From Spongiibacter marinus (GTDB taxonomy: Bacteria > Pseudomonadota > Gammaproteobacteria > Pseudomonadales > Spongiibacteraceae), in the NCBI RefSeq assembly GCF_016906995.1, contig NZ_JAFBBD010000004.1, positions 310,001-374,000 on the forward strand: 64,000 nucleotides of DNA, written 5' to 3'. The notes beneath the pieces are model-generated. The model was not told where the DNA came from. It did no database searches and was given only the letters and a program-made list of their open reading frames with translations. Every line of letters begins with the position of its first letter. Position 1 is the first letter of the stretch. The translations under genes and the position numbers were made by a program. Below, piece by piece: positions 8,585 to 17,498 of the stretch.

Positions 8585-10006
8585 TTACAGCACGCGAACG
8601 ATCTTCATGGTATTGGTGTGGTTATCCACGCCAACCTGGTCACCCATGGTCATAATGATCAAATCACCGGCATCGACATGGCCACCCGCTTTCAGCGTTT
8701 CAATACAGTCGTGCACCGCGGGCGACGGTCCTGCGCTGGATACCGCAAACACCCCGCGATAGAGGCTCACCCGGCGGCAGGTTGCGGCATTGCGACTAAA
8801 CGCAAAAATCGGAATGCCCGAGGTCAGTCGCGACATTAACAACACCGTTCGCCCGGTTTCGGTTAAGGACACAATGGCCTTCACCCCAACTTGGTGGTTG
8901 GCGGCGAACACGGCACTCATTGCCAGGGTTTCTTCAACGGACTCAAAGCTGCGCTCGATCCGGTAACTGGATTTTCGCGCCGAGGGATAGCGCTCCGCCC
9001 CCATACAGTTTCTCGACATGGCCTTAACGGTTTCCAGCGGATACTGGCCCGCAGCCGTTTCGGCAGACAGCATCACCGCGTCGGTACCATCGAGCACCGC
9101 ATTGGCGACATCAAACACCTCTGCGCGAGTGGGAATGGGATTGCTGATCATCGATTCCATCATCTGGGTGGCAGTGATCACCGGCCGGTTGAGCACCCGC
9201 GCCCGCTTGATAATATGCTTCTGCAAGCCGATCAGGCTGGCGTCACCAATTTCAACCCCCAAGTCGCCACGTGCCACCATCACGCCATCGCAAGCGCGAA
9301 TGAGCGCATCGAGATGTTCGTCCTCGGCAACCGCTTCGGCGCGTTCAATCTTGCCGATGATCTGCGCGTGGCAACCCGCGCTCTGAAGCTTGTCCCGCGC
9401 ATCATTGATATCAGCCGCACTGCTGGGAAAGGAAATGGCAATGAAATCCAGATCCATTTCCGCTGCATGCTTGATATCGGCTAAGTCTTTGTCTGTCAGC
9501 GCCGGCGCCGAAAGGCCACCCCCCAGGCGATTGATTCCCTTTCGCGAGCGCAATATACCGATGCTCTCCGCTCGGCAATGCACCGCTTCGCCCTCCACAC
9601 TTACCACTGATAATTGCAGCCGGCCGTCGTCGATAAGCAAGGTATCACCGGCCGCCACCGAACGGGCAAGCGGTTGGTAATCGACCCCGATATGACGCTC
9701 ATCGCCCTCGCCATCCGCTAAGCGAGTATCGAGAATTAGCTCGTCGCCCGGCGCGACATCAATGGCATCGACGGCAAGTGTGCGCAGACGGATTTTTGGC
9801 CCCTGCAGATCGCCAAGCACTGCGACGTAGCGGTCTTCTTCGGCAGAGATTTCCCGAATCATCTGACAGCGCGCCTTGTGCTCCTCGGCACTGCCATGGG
9901 AAAAATTTAAGCGGAATACATTCACGCCCGCGGATATCATTGCTCGCAAGAGCGCTTCTGAATCGCAGGCGGGACCGAAAGTGGCTACGATTTTGGTACG
10001 ACGCAT
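8585..10006 (-). CDS. pyk: Pyruvate kinase
   Basis: Glycolytic enzyme of 473 residues converting phosphoenolpyruvate and ADP to pyruvate and ATP in the cytosol. It starts with RRTKIVATFGPAC and shows FRLNFSHGS, GDLQGPKIR, the ISFP..AADI segment, the MVARGDLGVEIG metal/substrate loop and TATQMMESMI with PTRAEVFDVANAVLDGTDAVMLS. The C-terminal allosteric domain is present, and the length matches bacterial type I/II kinases; which isozyme it is cannot be read by eye. It is downstream of pomB by 98 bp on the same strand but probably has its own promoter. Its product enters the pyruvate pool used by the aceEF genes further right. Confidence 0.95.
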   Translation of the reverse strand: MRRTKIVATFGPACDSEALLRAMISAGVNVFRLNFSHGSAEEHKARCQMIREISAEEDRYVAVLGDLQGPKIRLRTLAVDAIDVAPGDELILDTRLADGEGDERHIGVDYQPLARSVAAGDTLLIDDGRLQLSVVSVEGEAVHCRAESIGILRSRKGINRLGGGLSAPALTDKDLADIKHAAEMDLDFIAISFPSSAADINDARDKLQSAGCHAQIIGKIERAEAVAEDEHLDALIRACDGVMVARGDLGVEIGDASLIGLQKHIIKRARVLNRPVITATQMMESMISNPIPTRAEVFDVANAVLDGTDAVMLSAETAAGQYPLETVKAMSRNCMGAERYPSARKSSYRIERSFESVEETLAMSAVFAANHQVGVKAIVSLTETGRTVLLMSRLTSGIPIFAFSRNAATCRRVSLYRGVFAVSSAGPSPAVHDCIETLKAGGHVDAGDLIIMTMGDQVGVDNHTNTMKIVRVL

Positions 10007-10104
10007 GGTGATCTCTTTACACTCCCTGAAACGGCTAAGTTGCCGCTCACCATGTTACACCGCCGAAGATTGCGGTTCGACGTCAGGAGAGAATATTTCT
10101 GGCG

Positions 10105-10962
10105 CTACTCAAGCACCGATGCTTCGCGACCACCATAGACCGGACCAACAGCGGAGTCGTGGACACCCCCTCTCAGCAAAATAACCTCAACACGGCGGTT
10201 GCGCGCCCGCCCTTCCGCCGTGCTGTTGGTATCTAAGGGTCGGGTATCGGCGTGCCCGGCTAAGCGGAAATGTTCGGCGGGCTGGCCACTGCGCTCTGCG
10301 ATACTCTCCAGCACCGTTGCGGCTCGCGCGGAAGACAGGTCCCAATTTGAGCGGAAGCGCGAGGTGCTGATTGGCAGATTATCGGTGTGGCCGGCAATCA
10401 CCACATGGCCGCCAATATCCCCCACCAACTCGGCGATTTTATTGATCACCGGTTTAAAGTCATTGTTGAGCTCGGCACTGCCAGAGGGAAACGAGCCCAT
10501 CTCCTTGATGCGGATCGTAATCACCCGCTCCCCGTCATCATCAACCTCCACAAAGCCATCGCGAATCTCGATATCCAAGTGGCGTTTTACTTTTTGCAGA
10601 TCAGCCTCCAGCTCCTCTTTGCTAATCCGCTCGGATTCGTCAATTGCCATTTCAGCGTAGATGCGCATCTCATTGACAGCTTGTTGGCGAACTTGGTTTT
10701 CGACGGTTGGCGTTGGCCGACCGGGGCTAAAGTCTCGAGCAATAATACTGGTACCAATCGGTGGCTTAAAGGCGGGAACCTCCCGCTGAACCCCGAAGGC
10801 ATCGCGCATAGAGCCCGACAGTTCCTTGAATTTCTGCTTGTCCATCTCGGAGAATGAGAACAACAGAACGAAAAAAGCCAGCAGCAAGGACATTAAGTCT
10901 GCAAAGGTTAGTACCCAGGCGGGCGCTCCGGCCGCCGCTTTTTTCTCGGGGACGTCTTCCAC
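10105..10962 (-). CDS. pomB: PomB/MotB flagellar stator subunit
   Basis: Stator protein of 285 residues that couples ion flow to flagellar rotation. Domains are a short cytoplasmic N-terminus, one membrane helix at about residues 15-38 containing the ion-binding Asp22 in TFADLMSLL, a plug/linker region, and a C-terminal OmpA-like peptidoglycan-binding domain with GHTDN and SNWDLSSARA. The GTSIIARDFSPGRPTPT linker resembles Vibrio PomB, which suggests a sodium-driven stator. The start is a GTG overlapping the pomA stop (TAGTG). Its periplasmic linker is shorter than in Vibrio PomB. Confidence 0.88.
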   Translation of the reverse strand: MEDVPEKKAAAGAPAWVLTFADLMSLLLAFFVLLFSFSEMDKQKFKELSGSMRDAFGVQREVPAFKPPIGTSIIARDFSPGRPTPTVENQVRQQAVNEMRIYAEMAIDESERISKEELEADLQKVKRHLDIEIRDGFVEVDDDGERVITIRIKEMGSFPSGSAELNNDFKPVINKIAELVGDIGGHVVIAGHTDNLPISTSRFRSNWDLSSARAATVLESIAERSGQPAEHFRLAGHADTRPLDTNSTAEGRARNRRVEVILLRGGVHDSAVGPVYGGREASVLE

Positions 10963-11732
10963 TAGGCTTCCTCAGCCTTTTCTTCTTTATCGCGGGCATT
11001 GTCGGGCAGATAGGTCGACAGCAGTGATTCGAGCACCCGCGGGTTCAAGCCCTCTTGTATGCCGTCAACCGCCTCCAGTATCAGGTGGCGATTGCGACGC
11101 TCTTCCTGGGTACGGAAATTCAGCTTGTCCGCCATTGGCAGCGCAACAGCATTTGCCAGCACAGCGCCATACAGGGTAGTAAGCAGCGCAACTGCCATCG
11201 CCGGGCCAATCGCCTTGGGATCAGACATATTGGACATCATCTGCACCAAGCCGACGAGGGTACCAATCATGCCCATTGCCGGCGCGGAGTCCCCGAAGCC
11301 ACGGAAGACCGCCTCACCCATTTCCTGACGCTCGATCGTCAGATTGATTTCTTTGTTTAATAAGCGCTTAACAAAGGCAGGGTCGTGACCATCAATGGCC
11401 ATCTGCACACCTTTATTGAGGAATTCATTGGTAATTTCCTGCGACTCCAGACCCAGCAGCCCCTCTTTGCGCGCGATACCTGCCAGTTCAACGCACTCGT
11501 TAATTAGCTGTGATGAGCTGGTTGGCTTGTGAAAGAAGGCGCGCGAGGCGACCTTGAAGGCGCCCAGGGTTTGATCCAGCGGAAATTTCACCAGATTGGC
11601 AAATGTTCCGCCGCCCACTACGATCAACAGGCTGGGGATATCGACGAAGCCACCGGCACTGCCGCCAAAAACAATGGCCGCAATAATCACGCCCAATGCG
11701 CCAAACATTCCCAGCAGGGTTGCTATATCCAA
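10962..11732 (-). CDS. pomA: PomA/MotA flagellar stator subunit
   Basis: Membrane stator subunit of 256 residues with four predicted helices and the large cytoplasmic loop between helices 2 and 3. Sequence features match Vibrio PomA closely: MDIATLLG at the N-terminus, IVVGGGTFANLVKF, the charged cytoplasmic loop, FRGFGDSAPAMGMIGTLVGLV and DPKAIGPAMAVALLTTLYGA. This favours sodium specificity. The start appears to be a TTG at 11730-11732 with GGAG 7 bases upstream, which gives the exact PomA N-terminus. pomB is translationally coupled behind it. No other flagellar genes are in the window, the usual situation for this pair. Confidence 0.9.
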   Translation of the reverse strand: MDIATLLGMFGALGVIIAAIVFGGSAGGFVDIPSLLIVVGGGTFANLVKFPLDQTLGAFKVASRAFFHKPTSSSQLINECVELAGIARKEGLLGLESQEITNEFLNKGVQMAIDGHDPAFVKRLLNKEINLTIERQEMGEAVFRGFGDSAPAMGMIGTLVGLVQMMSNMSDPKAIGPAMAVALLTTLYGAVLANAVALPMADKLNFRTQEERRNRHLILEAVDGIQEGLNPRVLESLLSTYLPDNARDKEEKAEEA

Positions 11733-11890
11733 GATATTTCTCCGCTATACGACTCTGCCAATTCGACCTGACAGCTGGCCCCTTAATGCATATATCGGCG
11801 GCAGCCAGAAGACCTTTAGAGGTTTTGCACAGCTTGCGACTGCAGGCGGAGATTTTCTATACGGGTTTGCCCTTGCCAAATTAAGGGCCA

Positions 11891-11920
11891 GAAAGCAGAA
11901 AGCCCGGCAAATGCCGGGCT
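11891..11920 (-). terminator. Rho-independent terminator after hsaA
   Basis: An 8-bp stem (AGCCCGGC at 11901-11908 with GCCGGGCT at 11913-11920, 4-base loop) lies 28 bp past the hsaA stop. On the minus strand it is followed by the T-rich TTTCTGCTTTCT, so it ends the kshA-hsaC-hsaA transcript. The rest of the gap, 11733-11890, should hold the pomA promoter; I see no clear boxes. Confidence 0.8.
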
Positions 11921-11948
11921 TGTCGATAGGAGTAAAACTTTGCGACGC

Positions 11949-13097
11949 TTAAATGAAGAAGTCGCCGTTTTCCATACCCAGAGCAACGCCGCCGAAGTTA
12001 CGGCCAAAGCCGGTGGGGTTGTTAGCAACGTGGGCACGGGCGGTGTGCACATCACGGAAACGCTGCTGAATTTCACTGTTATTGAATACCGAGTGACCAC
12101 CGGCCACTTCAAACAGTGAATCGACAATATCGATGCTCTTGCTGATAACCAGAGACGCCTGGTAGCGATAGCGAACACGGTCTTCCAGAGGAATCTCTTC
12201 GCCGCGCTCAATTTGCGCCAACATCACATCGAAGTTACGGAAGAGAATGGTCTCCATCTCGTCGATACCGTTTAGGGCCGCCGCAATGCGCTCTACCACC
12301 TGGGTGTCGCCCGCGAGTTTAGTGGGGTCACCACTGGCTTTATTCAACACCGCGTGCTTGTAGAGCTCCACGGTCGCCTTACAGGCACCGATAGCCGGGG
12401 TCGAGACAACGCGAATAAAGCTCTGCGCCCAAGGCAGGCGGTATAAGGGCGCGTCGTTCACAGCCAAACCGGGGTTTGTTCCCGCGAAGCCATCGCTTTG
12501 CTTGTGGGTCATGTAGTCGGGCACAAATACGTCGTCTACCACGATGTCGTTGCTGCCAGTGCCTTCCAAGCCCATCGACTGCCAAGTATCGATAATTTCG
12601 TAGTCGCTGCGCGGCACCAAGAAAGTACGGTAGCCCTCGCCCGGTACGATTGCGCCCAGCAGCACCCAGGTGCAGTGGTCGCTACCACTTGACCAGCCCC
12701 AACGACCGCTGAGTTTAAAACCGCCTTCGGTGGGCGTCACTTTACCCATCGGCGCATAGGAGGAAGAAATACGTGTATGGATCGAGTCGTTCCACACGGC
12801 CTGCTGCGCGCGGTCGTCCATCATCGCCAGCTGCACGGCGTGAACCGCGATAATGCCACTGGCCCATGCCGTCGACATACACGCCTCGGCGATGGCGATT
12901 TGCAGTTTAAAGAATTCTTGCGGCTTCATTTCCAAGCCGCCGTAGCGCTTGGGCTGTAGGCTCAGGAAAAAGCCCGCATCTTGCAGGGCATCAATCGAGG
13001 CCTGAGGCACTTTACGTTCTTGGCGCGTTTGCGGTGCACGCTCACGAAATACTGGCTGCAATTCTTTGATTGCAGCCATCATGGTTTCAAAATTCAT
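11949..13097 (-). CDS. hsaA: HsaA-like 3-HSA 4-hydroxylase, oxygenase component (flavin-dependent monooxygenase)
   Basis: Protein of 382 residues with the acyl-CoA-dehydrogenase fold used by two-component flavin monooxygenases. The proposed job is to hydroxylate 3-HSA (the phenolic product of steroid B-ring opening) to the catechol 3,4-DHSA. Visible features are ERAPQTRQERKVP near the N-terminus, FFLSLQPKRYGGLEM, a WGWSSGSDHC motif around residue 130, and DVHTARAHVANNPTGFGRNFGG at the C-terminal active-site end. The reductase partner HsaB is not in the window. An ATG at 13095-13097 is preferred over the adjoining GTG because the AGGAGA box is better spaced. It is third in the kshA-hsaC-hsaA unit, ahead of a terminator. 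Exact substrate is inferred from the neighbours. Confidence 0.85.
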   Translation of the reverse strand: MNFETMMAAIKELQPVFRERAPQTRQERKVPQASIDALQDAGFFLSLQPKRYGGLEMKPQEFFKLQIAIAEACMSTAWASGIIAVHAVQLAMMDDRAQQAVWNDSIHTRISSSYAPMGKVTPTEGGFKLSGRWGWSSGSDHCTWVLLGAIVPGEGYRTFLVPRSDYEIIDTWQSMGLEGTGSNDIVVDDVFVPDYMTHKQSDGFAGTNPGLAVNDAPLYRLPWAQSFIRVVSTPAIGACKATVELYKHAVLNKASGDPTKLAGDTQVVERIAAALNGIDEMETILFRNFDVMLAQIERGEEIPLEDRVRYRYQASLVISKSIDIVDSLFEVAGGHSVFNNSEIQQRFRDVHTARAHVANNPTGFGRNFGGVALGMENGDFFI

Positions 13098-13190
13098 CAC
13101 CGCTCTCCTGTTGTATTCTGTCTTTGGTCTTATGATTTACCGCCCACTACCCCATTACGCGGTGCAGCGGGCAAAGGATTTTGCCGGGCT

Positions 13191-14102
13191 TTAGGCGTCA
13201 GGCATGTTGAACTTGTGCCCCCAGAGGCTGGGCAGCGAGGTCACGGTTGGCGTGAAATCGTCCCAATCCACCTGCAAACCACCGGTGCCAAACTCCATGG
13301 CGAAGCCTGTTGGCGTTGCCATGTAGAACGACAGCATCCGGTCATTGGTATGGCGCCCTAGGGTCGAAACAATGGGAATTCCCGCGGCTTCAACGCGATC
13401 CAGGCAGTAACCCACTTCATCGGTGTCCTTCACTTCCAGCATAAGGTGAACACAGCCCACCGGGTTGCTGCTGTCTTCGTATAGCGCAAGACTGTGGTGA
13501 CGAGGGTTGTTCACGTGCATGAAGTTCAAGCCCTGACCGGGGTCATTAGGGTCTGGCGAGAAGTGAAAGTGCATGTAGTCACTGTCACCAAAGCCGAGCA
13601 CGTCTTTGTAGAACGTGTGCGTTTCGCTGAGCTTAGCTGCTGGCAGCACGGCATGCCCCAGGCCCATGTCGCCATTGAAACCCGTTTCAAAGCCACTGAT
13701 ACCCAGTGGTGAAACAAATTTAGCAAAGTCCAGTTCGCCGCCCCAATAAAGCTCCAGCTCGTTACCCGAGGGGTCTTTCAATACGATCAATTCGCGCACG
13801 CGCCGCGCCTTGGCATCGTCGCCGCTACCCTCTTCAAAGGCGACTCCCGCCTCGGTCAAGCGCTGCTTGGCATCGGCAAAGTCTTGCGCATCACGCAGTT
13901 CCCAGCCGCAGCGGCTCAGTCGCTCCGCGTCACCTTTGACAATGGCAAAGCGAAACGGACGCTCATCTATTTTCAAGTAAACATTGCCGTCGTCCGGCAT
14001 ATTCGGCGCAGGCATCAGGCCGAGAATGTCCCGACCGTACTCCAACCACTTCGACGGCTCTGCCGACTCGATTACGACGTAGCCTAAACTGCGTACATCC
14101 AT
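13191..14102 (-). CDS. hsaC: HsaC-like extradiol dioxygenase (3,4-DHSA 4,5-dioxygenase)
   Basis: Type I extradiol dioxygenase of 303 residues with two vicinal-oxygen-chelate modules. It is expected to cleave the catechol ring of 3,4-DHSA (meta cleavage) using Fe(II). The metal ligands are visible as His150 in MGLGHAVL, one of His202/His203 in NNPRHHSLAL, and Glu270 in AMEFGTGG, with the conserved Tyr260 ahead of it. Family enzymes include BphC and HsaC; KshA next door and HsaD/E/F/G nearby favour the steroid substrate over biphenyl. It starts 46 bp after kshA, which suggests one transcript. Confidence 0.9.
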   Translation of the reverse strand: MDVRSLGYVVIESAEPSKWLEYGRDILGLMPAPNMPDDGNVYLKIDERPFRFAIVKGDAERLSRCGWELRDAQDFADAKQRLTEAGVAFEEGSGDDAKARRVRELIVLKDPSGNELELYWGGELDFAKFVSPLGISGFETGFNGDMGLGHAVLPAAKLSETHTFYKDVLGFGDSDYMHFHFSPDPNDPGQGLNFMHVNNPRHHSLALYEDSSNPVGCVHLMLEVKDTDEVGYCLDRVEAAGIPIVSTLGRHTNDRMLSFYMATPTGFAMEFGTGGLQVDWDDFTPTVTSLPSLWGHKFNMPDA

Positions 14103-14148
14103 GCGTTTATCCTGTGTTATCGATTATTAAATTCGCTGCACAATGCCA

Positions 14149-15213
14149 TTAGCCATTGCGAATGGCGTAATCCACTGTGTACTCACGGCGCTCGTTAAAG
14201 ACCTCAGGTACATCCGCACGATCCACGTAGAACTGGTTGTACCACTGACGCAGGCGGTTGATTGGGCCGTCGCCGTCACACAATACCGGGTTATCAACAC
14301 GGGTTTTGGTATGCCAGATATGTACATCCTGGAAGAACGCCGTCCGGTTCTGCTCCGTGTACTGACGTGCCATCTCGTTGTTCTGCTCGTCACTCATACC
14401 CGGGATTTTCTTAACCGCCACACCAAACCGCAGGTCAAAGCTATTATGGTCGATGGGAACATGGGTCACCAGCAAGCGCGACTCCACGTCCATACCTTCT
14501 ACCTGGCCAGTCATGTACGTGTTCATGTATGCCGGACCGAAGTATTTGGCACTGGAAGTTAGCTCGCCATCTTCCGCCAACAGCTCGCTGCCGCCGACCA
14601 GTACTTGTTCATAGGTATGCTTGTGAACAATGTTCTTGAACTCTTTGATAGGCGCGCCGTGAATCGGCCCAAAATGCGCCACATCTGCCATGTTATCCAC
14701 CAGCTCGCGGCTGTTGGTATTGATGGTCATCAGATCCATTTGCCAGATCGTCCAGTCCGGACTGAACAGGTCATCGATGCGCGGCGGGCGCTGGTCTTCG
14801 ATAGGAGGCAGCCCCTCTGGGTCGTACCACATGAATAACAAGTGATTCTCTTCCAGCGTTGGATAGCTGCGGATAACCGCTTTCGGGGGAATGCGCTTGG
14901 CGTAGGGGATCTCATCGCACACACCATCGGCGCCCCAGCGCCAGGAGTGGAATGGGCAACGAATGGAGTTACCCTCCACGCAACCTTCGCTCAAGTCTGC
15001 CCCCATGTGAGGGCAGTAGCCGTCGAGAATATGGACTTGACCATCTTCCCCGCGATACGCAACCATGCGGGTGCCAAAGTAGTTTAGCTTGACCGGCTTT
15101 TCATCGTATTCGCTGGCCAGCCCCAAACAATACCATCCCCGCCCATAGCGGTCTGGCAATTCCTTAGCTTCGATAATATGGGGCTGACGCGGTGCCTGCG
15201 CGGGCTCGCTCAT
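14149..15213 (-). CDS. kshA: KshA-like 3-ketosteroid 9-alpha-hydroxylase, Rieske oxygenase component
   Basis: Rieske non-haem iron oxygenase of 354 residues. The 2Fe-2S ligands are C67/H69 (CPHMGADL) and C86/H89 (CPFHSWRWG). The mononuclear iron site is N174-M-A-D177..H180..H185 (DNMADVAHFGPIH). Stretches shared with known KshA proteins include RYGRGWYCLGLA, LDGYCPHMG, the FQDVHIWHTKTRVDNP segment and LRQWYNQFYVD. Together with a 3-keto-delta1 dehydrogenase it opens steroid ring B. The ferredoxin reductase KshB and KstD are not in this window. It is the first gene of the kshA-hsaC-hsaA unit, with an AGGAGAGAAAA box before its ATG. Confidence 0.93.
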   Translation of the reverse strand: MSEPAQAPRQPHIIEAKELPDRYGRGWYCLGLASEYDEKPVKLNYFGTRMVAYRGEDGQVHILDGYCPHMGADLSEGCVEGNSIRCPFHSWRWGADGVCDEIPYAKRIPPKAVIRSYPTLEENHLLFMWYDPEGLPPIEDQRPPRIDDLFSPDWTIWQMDLMTINTNSRELVDNMADVAHFGPIHGAPIKEFKNIVHKHTYEQVLVGGSELLAEDGELTSSAKYFGPAYMNTYMTGQVEGMDVESRLLVTHVPIDHNSFDLRFGVAVKKIPGMSDEQNNEMARQYTEQNRTAFFQDVHIWHTKTRVDNPVLCDGDGPINRLRQWYNQFYVDRADVPEVFNERREYTVDYAIRNG

Positions 15214-15496
15214 TTTTCTCTCCTCGGTTATTCGGCAGACCCTCTGGCCGGGGCCCTGCTATCACGGTGAAAATTCTCACACAGCCAAGGCAAGCCTTCT
15301 ATAATCCGTTTAGACGACCAAAAAAATATCACAACACACTGTTTTTATTAGATTTTTCTCCATTTTTCAGTATTGTTTAACCACCGTTTAACAACGCCAC
15401 AAGATGGTGCATCAGGCTAGGTTAAAACCCTTACTGGAATTCTCGCCCGACGCGCTACAATATTGCCATTCTGTTTCTGTGCAGCGGGAATCTCTG
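15214..15496. promoter_or_regulatory. Divergent promoter region of kshA with paired GTTTAAC boxes
   Basis: The gap between kshA (leftward) and a GAF protein gene (rightward) is AT-rich from about 15310 to 15390. It contains two identical heptamers GTTTAAC at 15375-15381 and 15386-15392. Their starts are 11 bp apart, one helical turn, which is the geometry expected for a factor binding one face of the DNA. No such pair was noticed upstream of the hsaD operon, so the target gene is uncertain. Confidence 0.45.
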
Positions 15497-16432
15497 ATGA
15501 AAGCGCCCGGAAAACCCCACAACGAAGAGAAGCGTTTGGCCGCGCTCTCATTGCTCAATATCCTCGACACACCAGCGGAAGAGCGCTTTGATCGCCTGAC
15601 CCGACTGGCGTGCAAAATGCTTAACACCCCCGTTGCTCTGGTCAGCCTGGTCGCCGACGACCGACAGTGGTTCAAATCCAGCGCCGGACTCGAGGGCGTG
15701 GAGGAAACACCCCGCGATATTTCGTTCTGTGGTCACACCATTTTGCAAGATGGCGTGTTCATCGTGAACGACACCCTCAAAGACGAGCGCTTTGTCGATA
15801 ACCCGCTGGTGGTACACGCACCCAATATCCGCTTTTATGCCGCCTTTCCCCTGTACGCGGTAACTGGCGAGCGGCTGGGCGCTTTCTGCGTCGTCGATCA
15901 ACAGCCTCGGGACTTGTCCAGCGATGAAATTGAAACCCTCGAGGACCTTGCCCGAATTGCCGAGCGCGAACTTTGCGCAAGCTACCTGGCGACAACGGAT
16001 GAAACGACCGGGCTGTGCAACCGATCGGGGTTTGAATTGCTCGCTGATAAACTGATGCACGCCTGTGCCCGCAGCGACGTGCCGATCAGCGCCGTCTTTT
16101 TCCGCCTAACCGCCCCCATCGACGGTGAAGACGGCACGCTGACACCCGATGTCATTTCCTTGTTTTCGCAAAAACTGGCTGCAGCCTGTCGCGAAGCGGA
16201 CTTGGTTGCTCGCATCGACGATCAGCACTTTGGCTGCCTTCTCAACGATTGCCCCTATGAACAGGTGGCGCACTTCATGCGACGCATCGAATACGACGTG
16301 GAGCAACTGAATCGCGAACAACTCGATAAACCCATGGCGATGCAAAGCAGTTGGCTTGCCTATAATCCGGTCGCCCATCACTCTGTGGGTACGCTGGTGC
16401 AACAGGGCACAGAGTTGCTGGACGTCGCGTAG
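15497..16432 (+). CDS. GAF domain plus degenerate GGDEF protein (possible c-di-GMP receptor)
   Basis: Soluble protein of 311 residues from the preferred ATG at 15497, which has GGGA 7 bases upstream; an in-frame ATG at 15404 would add 31 residues. Residues about 25-160 look like a GAF sensor of the type starting with LNILDTPAEERFDRLTRLA and containing the DDRQWFKS and DISFCGHTI motifs. Residues about 165-300 follow a GGDEF fold (DETTGLCNRSGFELL), but the signature is RIDDQHF at 239-245 instead of GGDEF. It should not make c-di-GMP. The inhibitory-site motif R232-E-A-D235 is kept exactly five residues before the degenerate motif, so nucleotide binding is possible. It is divergent from kshA. 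Confidence 0.75.
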   Translation: MKAPGKPHNEEKRLAALSLLNILDTPAEERFDRLTRLACKMLNTPVALVSLVADDRQWFKSSAGLEGVEETPRDISFCGHTILQDGVFIVNDTLKDERFVDNPLVVHAPNIRFYAAFPLYAVTGERLGAFCVVDQQPRDLSSDEIETLEDLARIAERELCASYLATTDETTGLCNRSGFELLADKLMHACARSDVPISAVFFRLTAPIDGEDGTLTPDVISLFSQKLAAACREADLVARIDDQHFGCLLNDCPYEQVAHFMRRIEYDVEQLNREQLDKPMAMQSSWLAYNPVAHHSVGTLVQQGTELLDVA

Positions 16433-16597
16433 GCCCGCCGCATCCCCCCTCCTCTTGGCCGCATAGCGTCCCCTTGAGCGGCGATTCTTTACCCGCGTTG
16501 CCTATGCGCCTAGGGCCGCCAATAAGCGCAAGAATCAGCTCGACCGGTACGATAGAAGCGTTATGCTTGTCTCAAGCTCGCACAAAGGAAACCCATC

Positions 16598-17446
16598 GTG
16601 CCCTCCGACTACCAGCGCATTGAACACGCTCTTCATATTTTGGACAGCCAGCAGGGCATGCTCAGCCTGGACGACCTTGCCAACAAATTGGACATTAGCA
16701 CCGGACATTTTCAGCGCATGTTTAGCCGCTGGGTTGGCATTAGCCCCAAGCGCTTTTCCCAGCTCATCACCGTTGAGCGGGCGAAACAGCTGCTATCTGC
16801 CGGCCAACCTCTACTGAATGTCAGCGAGGATTTGTCGTTAAGCAGCAGTTCTCGGCTCTACGACCACTTTATTCGAATCGAAGCAATGACGCCGGGAGAC
16901 TATCGCTCGCGCGGTGAGAACCTGCGCATTCGCTGGGGAAACGGCGACTCGCCTTTCGGCGAGGTGTTTATCGCACAGACTCAGCGCGGCATCTGTTCGC
17001 TTGCCTTCGGGGATGGGCGCGAGGAGCTGATGGCGATGCAACAGCGCTGGCCAGCGGCACAGTTCTCAGAGGAGCATAAAGACTCTCAGGAACTACTGCG
17101 TCGCGCATTCAGTCACAGCCATGGTGAGCCGCTTTCGCTACATCTGCTAGCCAGTGATTTTCAGTTACAGGTGTGGCGGGCGCTGCTGGCGATCCGGCCT
17201 GGACAGTTGAGCACCTATGGCCAGCTTGGTCAGCGCATCGGCCAAGTCAAAGCCGCTCGCGCGGTTGGCCGCGCCGTTGGCAGCAACCCCGTCGCCCTAC
17301 TCATTCCCTGCCATCGTGTGGTCAGGCAGACAGGTGCGCTCGGCGGCTATCGCTGGGGTGTCACGCGCAAACGCGCAATCCTGCTGCACGAAGCGGCCTG
17401 TAACAGCATTACGAGAGAGGATGGCAGTGACGATCGCCGGCAATAA
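16598..17446 (+). CDS. Ada-like AraC-type HTH fused to O6-methylguanine-DNA methyltransferase
   Basis: Fusion of 282 residues. Residues 1-105 form an AraC-type DNA-binding domain with two helix-turn-helix units (SLDDLANKLDISTGHFQRMF and ITVERAKQLL). Residues about 110-270 form an Ogt-type alkyltransferase with the suicide Cys238 in IPCHRV and the YGQLGQRIG..KAARAVG DNA-binding segment. The Zn/phosphotriester-sensing N-terminal domain of E. coli Ada is absent, so methyl signalling through that Cys is not possible. The start is a GTG at 16598 with AAAGGA upstream. The role is repair of O6-alkylguanine and possibly regulation of an adaptive response; it stands alone here. Confidence 0.9.
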   Translation: MPSDYQRIEHALHILDSQQGMLSLDDLANKLDISTGHFQRMFSRWVGISPKRFSQLITVERAKQLLSAGQPLLNVSEDLSLSSSSRLYDHFIRIEAMTPGDYRSRGENLRIRWGNGDSPFGEVFIAQTQRGICSLAFGDGREELMAMQQRWPAAQFSEEHKDSQELLRRAFSHSHGEPLSLHLLASDFQLQVWRALLAIRPGQLSTYGQLGQRIGQVKAARAVGRAVGSNPVALLIPCHRVVRQTGALGGYRWGVTRKRAILLHEAACNSITREDGSDDRRQ

Positions 17447-17498
17447 TCAGCGCTCAGATACGGGCGCCCGGTAGAGGCCCATCGGGCCGATTACTTTG

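Noticed and set aside
11733-11800. Possible flagellar sigma-28 promoter upstream of pomA
   Set aside because: A TAAG box with 15-base spacing exists, but the second box (TCGAATTG) matches the consensus too poorly.
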